A stretch of 64,000 bases of DNA. It comes from Helicoverpa zea (lineage: Eukaryota; Arthropoda; Insecta; Lepidoptera; Noctuidae). Of the stretch, positions 47,901 through 59,475 are shown one piece after another; the stretch's first letter is position 1; each line of letters opens with the position of its first letter. Position numbers and translations under genes: made by a program. The notes under the pieces were generated by a model. The model was not told the DNA's origin, made no database searches, and saw only the letters and a list, made by a program, of their open reading frames with translations. Location of the stretch: the NCBI RefSeq assembly GCF_022581195.2, contig NC_061459.1, positions 10,664,001 through 10,728,000 on the forward strand, in the 5' to 3' direction.

Positions 47901-50178
47901 TTGTAAGTATGGTTAATTGAAAATAATACCACATCAAAAGTCCACTAACTTTTGTTAATCCTTGTTTATAGAAGCAGTTTCTCGTTTGTGCCGATAGTGT
48001 TACATACATTAGCTGCTCCCAGTGCTGATTATAATGGTAATGCAGGTTTTTTTGTACTCTTGTGTACTGCGGCGAAGCCTAAAACGAAGTGATTTATTTT
48101 GCGTAACGTCATACTTATCTCGTTTCTTGTATGGTATGGTTAATTAAGCATTGCGGTGATTTCAGAAATAATTGTGGTTGTTTTTGTACCTTTTATGTAT
48201 TGAAAAGTATGTAATCTGGGCTATTTTATTTCAATGAAATGTAGTTAAGTTACTTTTTTGTCAGAATTTTCTAGGAAAGGTAAACAATAAATTAACTTTC
48301 GTAATATTCTTAGAATATACTTGGCATTTTACTAGGAATTTTACTACTAGGCATTTTGAATGAAAAATAAGTTGTAATTGAAAGATAAACTTAAGGAGAG
48401 ATGTAAACATGTGTACACAAAATAAATATCCTTGAATTCACATAATAACCAGCCTTGTAAACCACTAGTTACAATCCATCCTACAACTTACATACATCTT
48501 AGCAAATTGTTAAACATAGTTTAACCGAAGGTTATCGGCGGTCTCGTTTTACCGACTTTATTAAGACAAACGACTCTTTGTTAACTACCACTTTAATTGG
48601 CTATAAAATGTGAGATGACTCGGAGACGATCTACATAGACATGTGGTATATATTCTATTATATCGTATGAGGTAAGGTATGGGTTTATAGCTTGTTTGAA
48701 CACTACTGATTAAAGGCCTGTTTCACATAAAGTGGACTAAGCTTTAAGTTAATATAGTAAGTGTGAAGCACAGGATGTAAATTAGCTTTCATATCTGGCC
48801 TCTAGTATTTTGATATAATTATTCATACCTCATACTGATTCAAACTTATTAGAGGTATAGAACGTGGTCTCATAAACTTATAGTTCCTATTGAGGTGCCA
48901 TTGATTTGAAACATACTCTCAAAGAAAGTTAATTGTATAAATCTAATACTAAGTCGGATACTTAAGATTATCTCTTTCGAGGTGGATTGTGTCTATCAAA
49001 GAACCTAACAAAGTTTATTATCAGTACCTTTATATCTGAGGATATAATTGATAAATCATTGAACTGTTCTTACTAAACTAGCTAAATATCTTGGTACACT
49101 TACTGGCATGCATTGCAACAAACAAGACCTCTGACCAAAGCTTTCGTCACAAACAAATGAATGATTTAGTAGCGCATAGCAGCATGGCTAATAATATCGT
49201 GGGAATGCATGTACAAGACAATCAGGCACTTAATCATGCTTAGAGCTTATGATTACCATTATTATGCCAATGCTATGTACCTATTTAGTATAACTAGGTT
49301 CCACCCTGACCGTTGGAACTAAATATGACTAGGAAAGAAGGAAGAGAAGATAAAGTATGTACTTACAATCGTCTCCCTCTACCATTTCAATATAATCAAA
49401 TTCTGTAAAATTGGTTTTAATGAAGTACACAATTATGTAATGATAGTTTTGTAAATACCTTCTCAATGTCTCAGGATGCAATGCAAGCAAGACTTGTTCA
49501 AACAGCTAGTTATTTAAAAATGAAATATAGGCACATTTTAAACGAGTAATTTGCTATTAATAAACGTTTCATTCAACCAAAACTACAATTAATCAAAAAG
49601 AAAATTCAGAAACAATTTCTTTACGCAACTCAATTACTCCACGTTACAGTACAATTTTACCTCAATTTTATATAACGTAGGTAAGTTTTGATTGGCCACG
49701 CAACATTTCGCGTTATCGTTGAATTTGCATACGTTTGTTCGTAAAGAGTTTACAAGTTTATACAGTAGCTACTTTAATTGCGTCGTTAAATTCGCGTCGG
49801 TGGCTCAGGATATTGTTATTTTAATGAAGGGATTTTATTATATTTTTGGGATAGATCGATGTTTTGGTAGGGCAGTTATAATTTAAAACTGCTATAAATG
49901 GAGATAGCGGTAAAGAACCATTAGCGAGAGCATTCCGAAAACAGCGGTCACCAAACCCGCCTGCCAAACGTAGAGATTACAGAGAAATCCCCCTTAAATT
50001 CGAAGCCAAAAAAGGTTCTACACATGGTCATTGGTCTCGGCATGGTGGGTGGTGCTAAGAATCCAAGCAATTCAATGCGATTCCAAAAACTACGCTCTCT
50101 GGGGCTGTACTAGCATGTTGCCGAGTTGATACATTATATCTAGCCGTAACTCAAAAAAAATATTGTATCAATATCAAA
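47901..50178. other. AT-rich sequence, no gene recognised
   Basis: No coding signal, RNA gene or known repeat seen. Confidence 0.5.
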
Positions 50179-50179
50179 G

Positions 50180-50398
50180 TATAGTTATCGGCACGAATCT
50201 TGAGCTCTGACCTTCACCTGCGCAGAAGTAATTTATTGGGTCCCTTTTGTGGTATGGAGTGAGGCGCGGGGGCGGGCTAAAGCGGTGATTGGCCCGCAGT
50301 GCATCGCGTCATAGCCGTCACTCGGGATTGGTTCTTTGCTTATAAATCACTTCTGCGCAGATGTAGGTCAGAGCTCAAGATTCGTGCCGATAACTATA
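50180..50398. mobile_element. MITE with about 55-bp terminal inverted repeats
   Basis: The left end TATAGTTATCGGCACGAATC continues through TTGAGCTCTGACCT and CTGCGCAGAAGT. The right end (about 50343-50397) is its reverse complement with a few differences. TA dinucleotides lie at both borders, compatible with a TA target site as in Tc1/mariner-type elements. The interior (about 105 bp) is GC-rich (GAGGCGCGGGGGCGGGCTAA) and non-coding. The 66-codon frame over the right end is incidental. Confidence 0.85.
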
Positions 50399-51383
50399 TA
50401 GCTATATATCCAGCTTCACAGTCATTCAATCGATGTTCATTGACCCATTTCCTCAATTTAACATTTACTATTTCTACCAAGTTCACCAGCCTACCATGAA
50501 AATAGGCGAAACAGTTCAACTTAATACAATTAACAACACCAAATATTCAAGATTAATCAGTGTCTAAAAGATAACAGAGTTATCGTCGCTAAATGGCAGG
50601 GCACTGAAATTCCGACTTTACTACAAACTTAGAAAATATCCAATTATTATTCTAGACGGAGTTGGTAACAATTTCTAGGTTTATGCTAATACCAGCAAGT
50701 ATTTGTTCATGTTATCTAAGTGATGGATAGGGGGCGCCACTGGCACGCAAGCTTGAAGCGCTAAAACACCCACTTTTTTAAAGATAAGGCATTGTTTTGA
50801 CGCGATCGCGCTAATAAATTAATTACCATTTATTTTTCTTTCTTTATTGGTGCTAGGTTACGTCATTTTGATGGGGCTAGATACGGAGGCATCTTTATCA
50901 TTGACTGCCTAGGTGTGGTATCTATTTTTATTCTAATATAATAAGCACGGATCCCTTAAGACATTATGACTAAGAAATATTTAACTTGCTTGGGTTTAAG
51001 TAAAGTAATAAAGAAAAATTGTAATTACAATACACAAAAATTGCAGAATAAACTTTTCGCCAGGCGAAGCCTTCCAATGCATCTGAAATCGTAGTAACTC
51101 ACTGCTATCTACTGAAAGTCTTTGATATTATGAAAACCAATTTAAGAAGTTTTCCAAAATATTTAACCATTAACTTCATTTGCACAATACTGGTGTCATC
51201 TATAGGCTGTAATCCGAACCATTCAATGTTTTTCATGGCTACCTAAACCTGCCGCTGTTTACAAAGATTTTATTGAAACACTCATGTTTATAACTAAAAA
51301 TACAAGACTTGAAGTTTGCATTCACAGTACTTACGAACTTCTGAAAACTTGGAGATAATGTTCGCTCGCTGAATAAAATTTTC
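50399..51383. other. AT-rich sequence, no gene recognised
   Basis: Nothing identifiable between the MITE and the candidate promoter. Confidence 0.5.
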
Positions 51384-51661
51384 AGTTGTTAGGAAAACAT
51401 TCAGGATCGGTAGGGCGGGCGGCAGTATGCCGGCTGTCGTGGTGCTGGGCGGCTGTGCGAAGCCTTCGTACAACCTTTCTCACTAACTTACACCGCGGAG
51501 TGAAGTGAATAACTTTCATATTTGTAAATATCTTACTAAACTGGATGTTAGACTGTACACTGTAGTTTAATCGTTGGATGTTTGGATGTTTTAGAACTGT
51601 TTTCAGTAGTTGGATTATAGTTAACGGTTGTGAATATAGTGTTTATAGTTTTTCGTGATAG
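51384..51661 (+). promoter_or_regulatory. Candidate transcription start and non-coding first exon
   Basis: A consensus arthropod initiator TCAGTT lies at 51382-51387. It is followed by a GC-rich island (TAGGGCGGGCGGCAGTATGC and GTCGTGGTGCTGGGCGGCTG) and then AT-rich sequence ending in a strong splice donor, ATAG|GTAAGT, with the exon end at 51661. A short upstream-type frame (MPAVVVLGGCAK..., 17 residues) lies inside. No TATA box. If real, this is the 5' UTR exon of a plus-strand gene whose next exon is outside the window or unrecognised. The call rests on motif order only. Confidence 0.35.
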
Positions 51662-54600
51662 GTAAGTTTTATATACCATTTATGTAGATTAATCTTTTTT
51701 TTATATATGATATCTAAACCTCAAAACAATCTAGAGCAATTTATCAAAATTAATAGAAGCTAAAATAGTTACAACTTACATAAAAACAGTGGAGCTTTTA
51801 TTTAATTAATAACTAAAGATGTTTTTCCGTACATAATAGAATTGTTTCGCTTAATAATATCGTTAGTATCACGAATTCTGTTGTCATCTTGAGAAGAAAA
51901 GAGCAAAAACTGTCAGCTGTTCGCATTCCCGCGTTACTTACAAGTCAACAGAGGGGAGATGTCATTTTATGGTGACGAAAAAGCCTTATTATCAAGTGCC
52001 TTTTCTCACCTTAAGGAAACAATTACAATGAATTAGAAATTGACTTCCAATGGAAGCAAAATAAACATAATTCCATTCCTAAAGTGCAAGCTATAAGTTT
52101 CATCATAAATCAATAACTAATTTACATTTCAGTTATATTTAGAAATGCTTGCGAAATTAATAACATTTCCAATAGTTCACTAGTAATGAAATTCGAGGAA
52201 AACACCTACAACGAGTGATAATGACCAGATTTCGGACGATAGAATGTAGCAACGACCATTATAATTTAGAGAAGTATATTTCGATTGCAATTATTTCTCC
52301 GTCATGTTCATTCAACTTGATCCTGACATACTCATAACTTTGAACAGCGAATGACAAATAAACTACTTGCATCTCTAACTCAAAGTATCATCTTTAAATT
52401 TAAAAAAAGGATGCAGAAACACATGTATCCCGCACTCAATTGGCATGATGCATGCAAAGTGATCTTAATAAGTCCTTACACGCCTACAGTTCCGCCGATG
52501 TATCGAGTAATTTGAACTCTATTGCATTGTAATAAGGCTGTTAGATTTAAGTATCATGAATCATGAGAACGGACATGTGCAGTGCGTTTGATTTACACCC
52601 TGTTACGATTTTAACCTCGGTTCATTTACACATGGTTTTGGTTTAAATGTTTATGGGCGATTCGCGTTTGGTATGCGAATTTGTAAGTGCAGTATGCTCT
52701 TTGTCTTTGCCCATGTTAGAATGAAATTTAATTAATAAATGGATGGTGTTCGGTGTAAATAATCTGTTTTGTGTTATAATTGGTATTCAATACTATGAAC
52801 TGTGTGCTTTGAATGGTTAAAATGTAGTGATTACTGGAAAAGTTAGCTATACATATGTATTGTTTGATTAAACTAGGTATCTTGATTTAATTAATCGATG
52901 CTAAAATCATGGTACATTACCATAAAATTTTAGGTTTTTTTAAATGTCCCTTCTGATGCTCTAAAAGAACGTTTTTCTTCGTTAAAGATTAACTTGCGGT
53001 CTTGGCGAAAAAAATGCCTTCTTTATGCAACGTATTGTTCGTAAAGAAATCACCAGACATAAAATATAATTCCTAAATACAACACAAATAAATGTAACTG
53101 TTTTGTCCAATTACAGTGTCATCAAAATAGTGTCCGTGATATTAGCTTTCGCAACCCGGTGTTAACATTACCATGGCTTCCTGTATACTGCACACACATA
53201 TGTATACACACACATGCTCTACATGCTCTGCACATACATGCTCTATAAAAGTACATATATGAGTATGCATCTGTTTTCACTGCTCAAATTATACTAGTAA
53301 CTTTGTATAATACGGTGTAATTTTAAACTATATGTAATTCAAATTTTAATAACCACTCCAATATGAACGTGAACTTTTGTGTGTGTATGAGACGGATTTG
53401 CACAAGTCGTTATAGGTAATAGCCGTAATAGGCTACTTTTTATGAGGAAGCTAGAGGTTCTCTTGTAACGCGACTTTCATCACAGATGACGGTGACTTAA
53501 TTAATAACTTGCAATAACTAAATTAATAAAATCTATAATTAATAGTTTCAGTTGCTCACATGACACGGGTCGATTCAATGTACTTATGAGGTTCATGTTT
53601 CAGATTAATCTCGTCATTATCATTCTTTCAGCTCAGAGAAAAGTGTTGCCTTTACATTGCCTGCATTTATATGGACTACTACTATCATTCATTACTAGCT
53701 GAAAGAAGAACTTTAACATACTTATCGGGAAAGTCGAGGGTCACGTCATAAATGACACACATTATGACGTGACGTGAAAAGTCACGAAGGGCTTTCTTCT
53801 TTAATTTTCCAGAACATAAATATGCGAGTAGCTCATACAATATTCGTACGGCTAATAACCACAGTCGCAGCAATTTCCTTAACCAGCCGTCTAATACAGT
53901 ACACATTACACTGTATTTGTATTCCCTTTTTTCCCGGACTGTCGTAAATTATAGCAATAAATTTGTACGGGACACATTCCCGTTGCCCGGGATTAATTAA
54001 ACCCTATAACGGTGCTTGTGAGTTAATTATTTATTATAAATACATGTGCGGTTGGCCCGAAATGGCTGGTTTCTTTGGTCAAGCAGTATTGGACCATGAA
54101 GTTTATATGCCGACCTTTGTGCGGTATCGGCAAAGGTTTTATTGTACTCATTGATAATGAACAGTGGTATTTGCTCTCAAAATCTGCTGACTTATTTGCG
54201 TATTATCTGAGAGATTTCCACAGTTTACGCGCAGAGATAAAATATGGACTTAACTCATTTGTTTGTTGGCAATATCTTTGGAAAAACAAAGTCTAGACTG
54301 TTTATTGAAGATGGAAATATGTGCGCTAACTACCCTGAAAAAAAACAAGCTTTATATCTATCAATTTTATTATAATCGCAATTTTGTCTTTTGTACTAAC
54401 TTGACATGACAGATGGCGTCGAGTTACGTAAACGTTATAAAAATAAAAGAGTCATTCATTGAGTTTTGTCACATCAGAAGACAATGATTATTCAAATTAT
54501 ACTTAGTAAAAAGCTGGAAATGTCTGTAATATATAACTTGAAGATAAAAGCATTTGGTGGTATCATACAAACTACAAACCATAAAGGTTTGAACATACAA

Positions 54601-54829
54601 TGTAAATAGAAAATTCACAAAAGTCAAGTTTCCAAGTCACATTAATTTTTAAACAATCAGAAAAGCCTTTAAGACTAAAAAACATTGTTTGATTTTATTA
54701 CAAGATCCAGCCTTTATTCCTAGAAAAGAAAGGCACTAAAATATTGTTAATACTTTATTAATGTTTTCCACTAAATATAATTTAGTTCACTACCCACACA
54801 CTGCAGACTAAATAGTCGGCCGACAGTTG
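51662..54829. other. AT-rich sequence, no gene recognised
   Basis: No supported gene. If the upstream candidate first exon is real, this would be its first intron. A CA/TA-rich patch lies at about 53180-53260. Confidence 0.5.
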
Positions 54830-54834
54830 GCCCG

Positions 54835-55480
54835 ATGATAAGATATCCTACTTATATCCTACTTCCTACTTATATTATAAATGCGAAAGTATGTGAGAAT
54901 GTCTGGATGTACGTTTATTATTCAATTACGCAAAAATGGCTGGATCGATTTGGTTGAAAGGACATTGTTCCGGCTCCATACATGTTCTGCCTAAGAACCG
55001 TTCGAATGGAAAGTGACTTCTATAAACTCTTAAAATTATATGGAATCCTATGAAATAAGTTTTCACGAACGGACACTTCAGGAAACTAAAATAATTACGA
55101 AAAAAGTTAATATTTTGAGGTTATAAATAAAAAATAACCAAGCTTGCGTGAAATATCAGAGTAGTATTATCAAACTACACTATACAAAAAATCAACAATA
55201 CTATGTACAGCTCTATATGTTCTCTTCTAGATCTAGGAAAAGACTACTCTACTAGATACTAGGAAAAGAGATAGTAAATAGTCAAGTTTAAGATAATTCT
55301 TTGACAATGATCATTTTATAAAGTTGCATTTTCTGTCTGTCCCTTTGAATGCTTTAGATCTTTAAAACTACGCAATGGATTTGGGTGCGATTTTTTTTAA
55401 TAGATAGAGTAGGTCAAGAGGAAGGTTTACACCAAGGTTTTACATTACCACCGTGCGAAGACGGGGCGTGTGACTAGTTT
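54835..55480. repeat. Degenerate lepidopteran dispersed repeats
   Basis: CTTATATTATAAATGCGAAA and GGCTGGATCGATTTGGTTGA at 54850-54960 are phrases of a common lepidopteran repeat. A second set at 55320-55480 ends GCGAAGACGGGGCGTGTGAC and CTAGTTTT, the usual terminus. About 40 bases around 54960-55010 (AAAGGACATTGTTC and GCCTAAGAACCG) recur inverted at about 57042-57078. Boundaries are unclear. Confidence 0.45.
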
Positions 55481-55714
55481 TCATAAATGCTTAGAATTTT
55501 TATGAAAAACAACTACCTAAACGCTTTTGCTTTCAACGTTACGTTTCTTAATATATAGTGAATCCACTTTGGATTTGTGATAAAACGCATAAGTTTCCAA
55601 AATGGAAGAGTTCCATTCACCACAATTCATAAAATATCGATATTATTACGATGGAGAATTATTTATTTAAATGATTGTTACTACTTTTATATTAGACAGT
55701 TACCTAGCTATCTA

Positions 55715-55775
55715 CATGCCATAAGGCGGGAATCGAACCCGCGGTCTATTACCAAGAAGGCACAGACCATACTAA
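55715..55775 (-). mobile_element. tRNA-like SINE head fragment (B box)
   Basis: On the minus strand the sequence CCGCGGGTTCGATTCCCGCC contains a perfect B box GGTTCGATTCC, preceded by TTCTTGGTAATAGA, as in other lepidopteran SINE heads. No A box or body is clear. It is not a folded tRNA gene, because the acceptor and D arms cannot be drawn. Confidence 0.4.
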
Positions 55776-55997
55776 AAATGTCATTACCACACAAAATAAT
55801 TTAACAGTTAAAGTAAGGTTTACCAATAACAATGAAAGAGGTTTTCGAGGATGTGCAATAAAAACAATATTTATATTCAATTAAAGGTTTTTAATCATCA
55901 ATATTTCTCAATAATATATCTAAGAACTGAGCTTTGGTATCTCGCCCAGCTTAAATACCAGATAATAGTCATTATGTGGGCACAACAGCCCACTGTT

Positions 55998-56411
55998 CTA
56001 CGCCCAACGATACAATTGCAACAGTATGCCTGATGGTAGGAGCTTCTTACAAAGTACACAATTGCGTCCAACAGTGCATTGCATCTTATTATGCTCGACT
56101 GCTTCAGACCAACACGTCGTACATATAAGGTCATGAGCTTCAACCTGTAATAATAAATACAAAAAATCATTAGTAAATATCAAGTAACTTGCAATTGTGG
56201 CAATTGATTTGAAAACCGAGAAATTGTGTGCTTATGAAAACATAAGTAGGTATATAGTAACATTCTTATCAAAATTAGAAAAACACTTTCGTAGACCACT
56301 TACCATACGGGGAACAGTCCATTGTTGTATGCAACGAAGTATATCTTCGTTTTCTAATACCAAAGAACCTCCAGCAGATCCACAATTTATACAATATACT
56401 ATATTCTGCAT
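55998..56411 (-). CDS. Small two-exon ZAD-like zinc-binding protein (84 residues), function unknown
   Basis: Exon 1 is 56411-56304 (36 codons from ATG, with an in-frame stop TAA a few codons upstream). Exon 2 is 56144-55998 (48 codons and TAG). The 159-bp intron has GTAAGT at its donor and TTATTATTACAG at its acceptor, phase 0. The product has C7-x2-C10 (YCINCG), then EDILRCIQQWTVPRM, then C44-x2-C47-W (LICTTCW), then a new pair C65-x2-C68 (NCVLCKKLL). The spacing CxxC ... helix ... CxxCW resembles the ZAD (zf-AD) zinc-coordinating dimerisation module of arthropod zinc-finger proteins. The third pair looks like the start of a second module, cut short by the stop. From memory, Lepidoptera have proteins with several such modules in tandem. 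The gene may therefore continue through an unrecognised exon (a GTAAGA lies within the NCVLCKK codons) or be a decayed piece. Both exons lie in AT-rich DNA and are too short for simple open-frame searches. Confidence 0.45.
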
Positions 56412-56814
56412 CCATTGTTGTAATTATAATATAACTAAATTCGATCACAGACAGAGCAATATCCGAAAATGCTAGTAAAATCCAGTTCTTTACACAAAGC
56501 CGAGTCTACCAAGTACGCAATCTAATCGGAGTCCGTAATCAAGCCAAAGTTGTTAGAATAAAACCATGAAACGCATAGAAAATCACAAAAGAAACGATAG
56601 TCGCAAAGCAATCAAACCAATCAAACTGACTTCTAGCAAACTGACTGAAGTACACCAGTGTTGCCAATTACGAAAACTATAATCCTACTCGAATGCCAAG
56701 CTAGAAATTCGCGATTCGCTCAAAACCATCTTAAAACATTATACAGAATACTAGCTTTTTTCTAGCTAGTCAGTTTAGGTATTTAAATGAATAAAGTGTT
56801 ACCAACTAATTTTA

Positions 56815-56880
56815 ATAACCGACTTCGGAAAGTAGGTTCTCAATTCGATCCGTATTTACCGAAATCCCGAAAACTTCCGA
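56815..56880 (-). repeat. Fragment of the CCGACTTCC-ended foldback family
   Basis: ATAACCGACTTCGGAAAGTA followed by GGTTCTCAATTCGATCCGTA matches the right end of the elements at 19181-19846 and 45774-46568, read in reverse orientation. It is diverged and truncated. Confidence 0.6.
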
Positions 56881-57034
56881 AACTGGCAGCACTGGCTGAC
56901 GGAAACATTTTATAAGGCATCAATAATTGTGACCCTACTTTTTATTTGGAATTTATTTATTTGAAGTGTCCGTGGAATACTAAAATATGTTTCAAACAAT
57001 ATAAAAATAAATAAAAATTATAGTATAATTTATA

Positions 57035-57165
57035 TTCACATCGGTTCTTAGGCCAAAATTGAACAATGTCCTTTGGTATGTAGATAGGTGATACTCTGGA
57101 TTAACACATAGGTAACTTTTATCAACACACCATGCGGGCGAAGCCGCTGGCGGAAGCTAGTTATT
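57035..57165. repeat. Lepidopteran dispersed repeat end
   Basis: The segment ends GGGCGAAGCCGCTGGCGGAA and GCTAGT, the inverse of the terminus at 18704. The part 57042-57078 is the inverse of sequence at about 54960-55010. Confidence 0.55.
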
Positions 57166-59079
57166 TATATACCAAAGTTTTCAGTCGGCATGATACCGTC
57201 TAAATACCTGATCGTTGTAATTTGCACACTTCCATTCATCTCCATACTAATTTATGAGCCCAAAAAACTATCGGCCGACTAAAAGTTTGCCGTCTACTCT
57301 AAGTAAATAAAGGACTTATTTACCAATCACAGGAGCACAAAGAATAACAAACAAATGAATGTTGTCTGTCTAACTTCCATTGGCAAATATCCACATGAAA
57401 TATAAAGAAAGTTGAATTAGGCACTGTCATGTGAGTCTAGAGGAAAATTGTTGTACCACATTCATATCTGAACAGTCTATCTTTTGTGGACAAACAATTG
57501 TTCCGTGTGATAGCAGTTTGCTGGATACAGATTTAGTCTGTTTGGGAAACAGTATTCGTCTCTATAATAATACTATTCATCAAAATCAGAAAAAAATTGT
57601 ATCACGAAATATTTTCATTTTTTTTTTGGGGCAAATAAAATAAATATTTATTTAGTCATTTTATTCATCTTCCTTTTGCAGTTAAAATAGGTTTTTAAGA
57701 CGATAAGGCATCTAACGGAATAAATAAAATGCATGTCATAATATCACCATTAAATTGCTTGGAAGCTAACCATCTTCCAGCGTTCCGCATTATAGATCAG
57801 TATACGAATCTAGGCACGTACTAAAATATATTTCTCTTTTATTGTACTGACCTATTTCATATTTATTTTGAAGAAGAAACACAAGTTGTATTTATATAAT
57901 TCTTAATATAACGACATAAATACATGAATAAAACCAACTTCAAACGCACGACCGACTCAGTATCCTGTCTAGAAATAATTTAGGTACCCACTTACTCAGA
58001 TATAATATTAAACCGAATACATTTTAAAGATACGCCATCTCTCTCATGTCTACATTGATAGAAAAAGACAAGTGAAACCGAATATTCAATACTTATCTGT
58101 CTTGCGTGGAAGTACAATCGATTACAATAGTGCAATATTTTTGTCATTTATTTTATTTACGCACAATCCAGACGTCATTGCAGAAGTATTCTAAGACAAG
58201 TTTATAAAAGCTTGTATGTAAGCTAATTATGAATCACACTTTACTAACTTCGTAATTAAATGACTCTAGCCATACCAAAATATAGCTATAAAATCATTGA
58301 TTACAATTTTAACACCCTCATTAAACATTATAAACCTTAAAGTTGATCATAATAAAAGTTCAAACATCGTTGTGTGTGAGCGTACTTGACTGGCTGCCAA
58401 TAAACTGAGCGTACATGAGGATGAAGATGAGTTGTCATACGTCACCTTAAGAAATGGCCGGTATGATTTATTTTTACGAAATGCAATATCGAGCTCACTA
58501 ATTTAGTGCCGTTTTTGGTTTAAAACGAAATGACTCATGTATTTCGAAAGAACAATGTCATTGTGGGAGTAATAACCGAAATTCTGATTAGATCTTTGTA
58601 AGAGTTCGGTAAACTTTGAGACAGATGAATCGCAAAGAATGAGATTGTAGAAGTCTCTACTAGAATACCTCTACAAAAAAAGGGTTAAAAATATGTGTTT
58701 CTCATTTTGCTGTCTCATCTAATTTGCCTATACGAACCCATCTGGATGAAACTGTAGGGAACTGAACAACTAGACCAAATTAGATGTCCAAACTATTTTA
58801 ACACGGACCCTTTCATCAGTAATATACTCCCAAGCACCTAGTTCACACTATTCATATAAAACACACGCTAGATATAAGAATATAGGACGTCCTATTCTTA
58901 TTACTTTCCGTTTGACGTCAGAAATTGCCACGTAGTACGAGGGACCACAGAAATGCTCAACCATCTCAATAAATAGAGGGATATCGACGAGCAACGATTA
59001 GCTTGACCTTCGCCCTTAAACTTTTCGCAAACTTGACATTCACGTATGGAGCCCAGCACACGATAATATTTTTGACCAA
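57166..59079. other. AT-rich sequence, no supported gene
   Basis: A Cys-containing 70-codon frame at 57431-57643 lacks an ATG at its start and I recognise no family. Nothing else identified. Confidence 0.45.
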
Positions 59080-59240
59080 TTTCAAAAAAGGAGGTTCTCA
59101 GCTTGATTTGTATGCATGTATGTACAATGTATGATTGTGCGCGATTATCTCTCGCTTGGTTGAATCGATTTTGAACATAGTATTTATCAGACAGAACTTT
59201 TAGGTAAGCTTGAAGCCGGTTTTTTTTTGTCAAAATATTT
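59080..59240 (-). mobile_element. Short diverged copy of the CCGACTTCC-ended family
   Basis: TTCAAAAAAGGAGGTTCTCA, then TGTATGCATGTATGTACAAT, CGCGATTATCTC and GGTTGAATCGATTTTGA follow the order of blocks at the right end of the foldback-like elements, in reverse orientation. It finishes with AAGCCGGTTTTTTTTTTGTC, a diverged inverse motif. It is about 160 bp long, without the large inverted arms. The minus-strand 110-codon frame over it is a by-product. Confidence 0.5.
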
Positions 59241-59375
59241 TTTCGGTACTTATGTTAATAAGAAAGTTAATTTGTATACTTATACAGTCTCGTAAGTAGG
59301 TACACATATAATAATTTTCAAAGAAACTCCGTATAGTAATATGCCGTTAATATTAAAACAAGCGTACATATTTAC

Positions 59376-59475
59376 CTGTAATATCGGGGGCTCGCAGAAC
59401 AGATTAGGAAGGCATTTGTCACAACGCACATGCAAACGACCATGACGGATGACAGGCTCAGGAGCGCTTAGCTGC
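59376..59475 (-). CDS. Candidate internal exon with CxxC motif
   Basis: On the minus strand a 100-base segment lies between an acceptor (GGTTATACAG) and a donor (CAG|GTAAAT). It is open in the frame QLSAPEPVIRHGRLHVRCDK, continuing CLPNLFCEPPILQ. It starts with one base of a split codon and ends in phase 0. The CxxC (RCDKC) could bind zinc. It is GC-richer than its flanks. It lies 3 kb upstream, on the same strand, of the two-exon zinc-binding candidate at 55998-56411, and its donor phase matches that gene's acceptors. It may be an exon of the same transcription unit or of an unrelated gene, or a chance frame. Confidence 0.3.

Noticed and set aside
55715..55775. Possible tRNA gene on the minus strand
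   Set aside because: Only a B box and part of a T arm can be seen. The cloverleaf cannot be completed, so a SINE fragment is likelier.
57431..57643. 70-codon Cys-containing plus-strand frame
   Set aside because: It starts at GTG, lacks a convincing acceptor, and its Cys spacing matches no family I know.
59376..59475. Identification of the CxxC exon as parkin
   Set aside because: HGRLHVRCDKC is loosely like the parkin RING0 start, but the residues that follow do not fit and no other parkin exon was seen.
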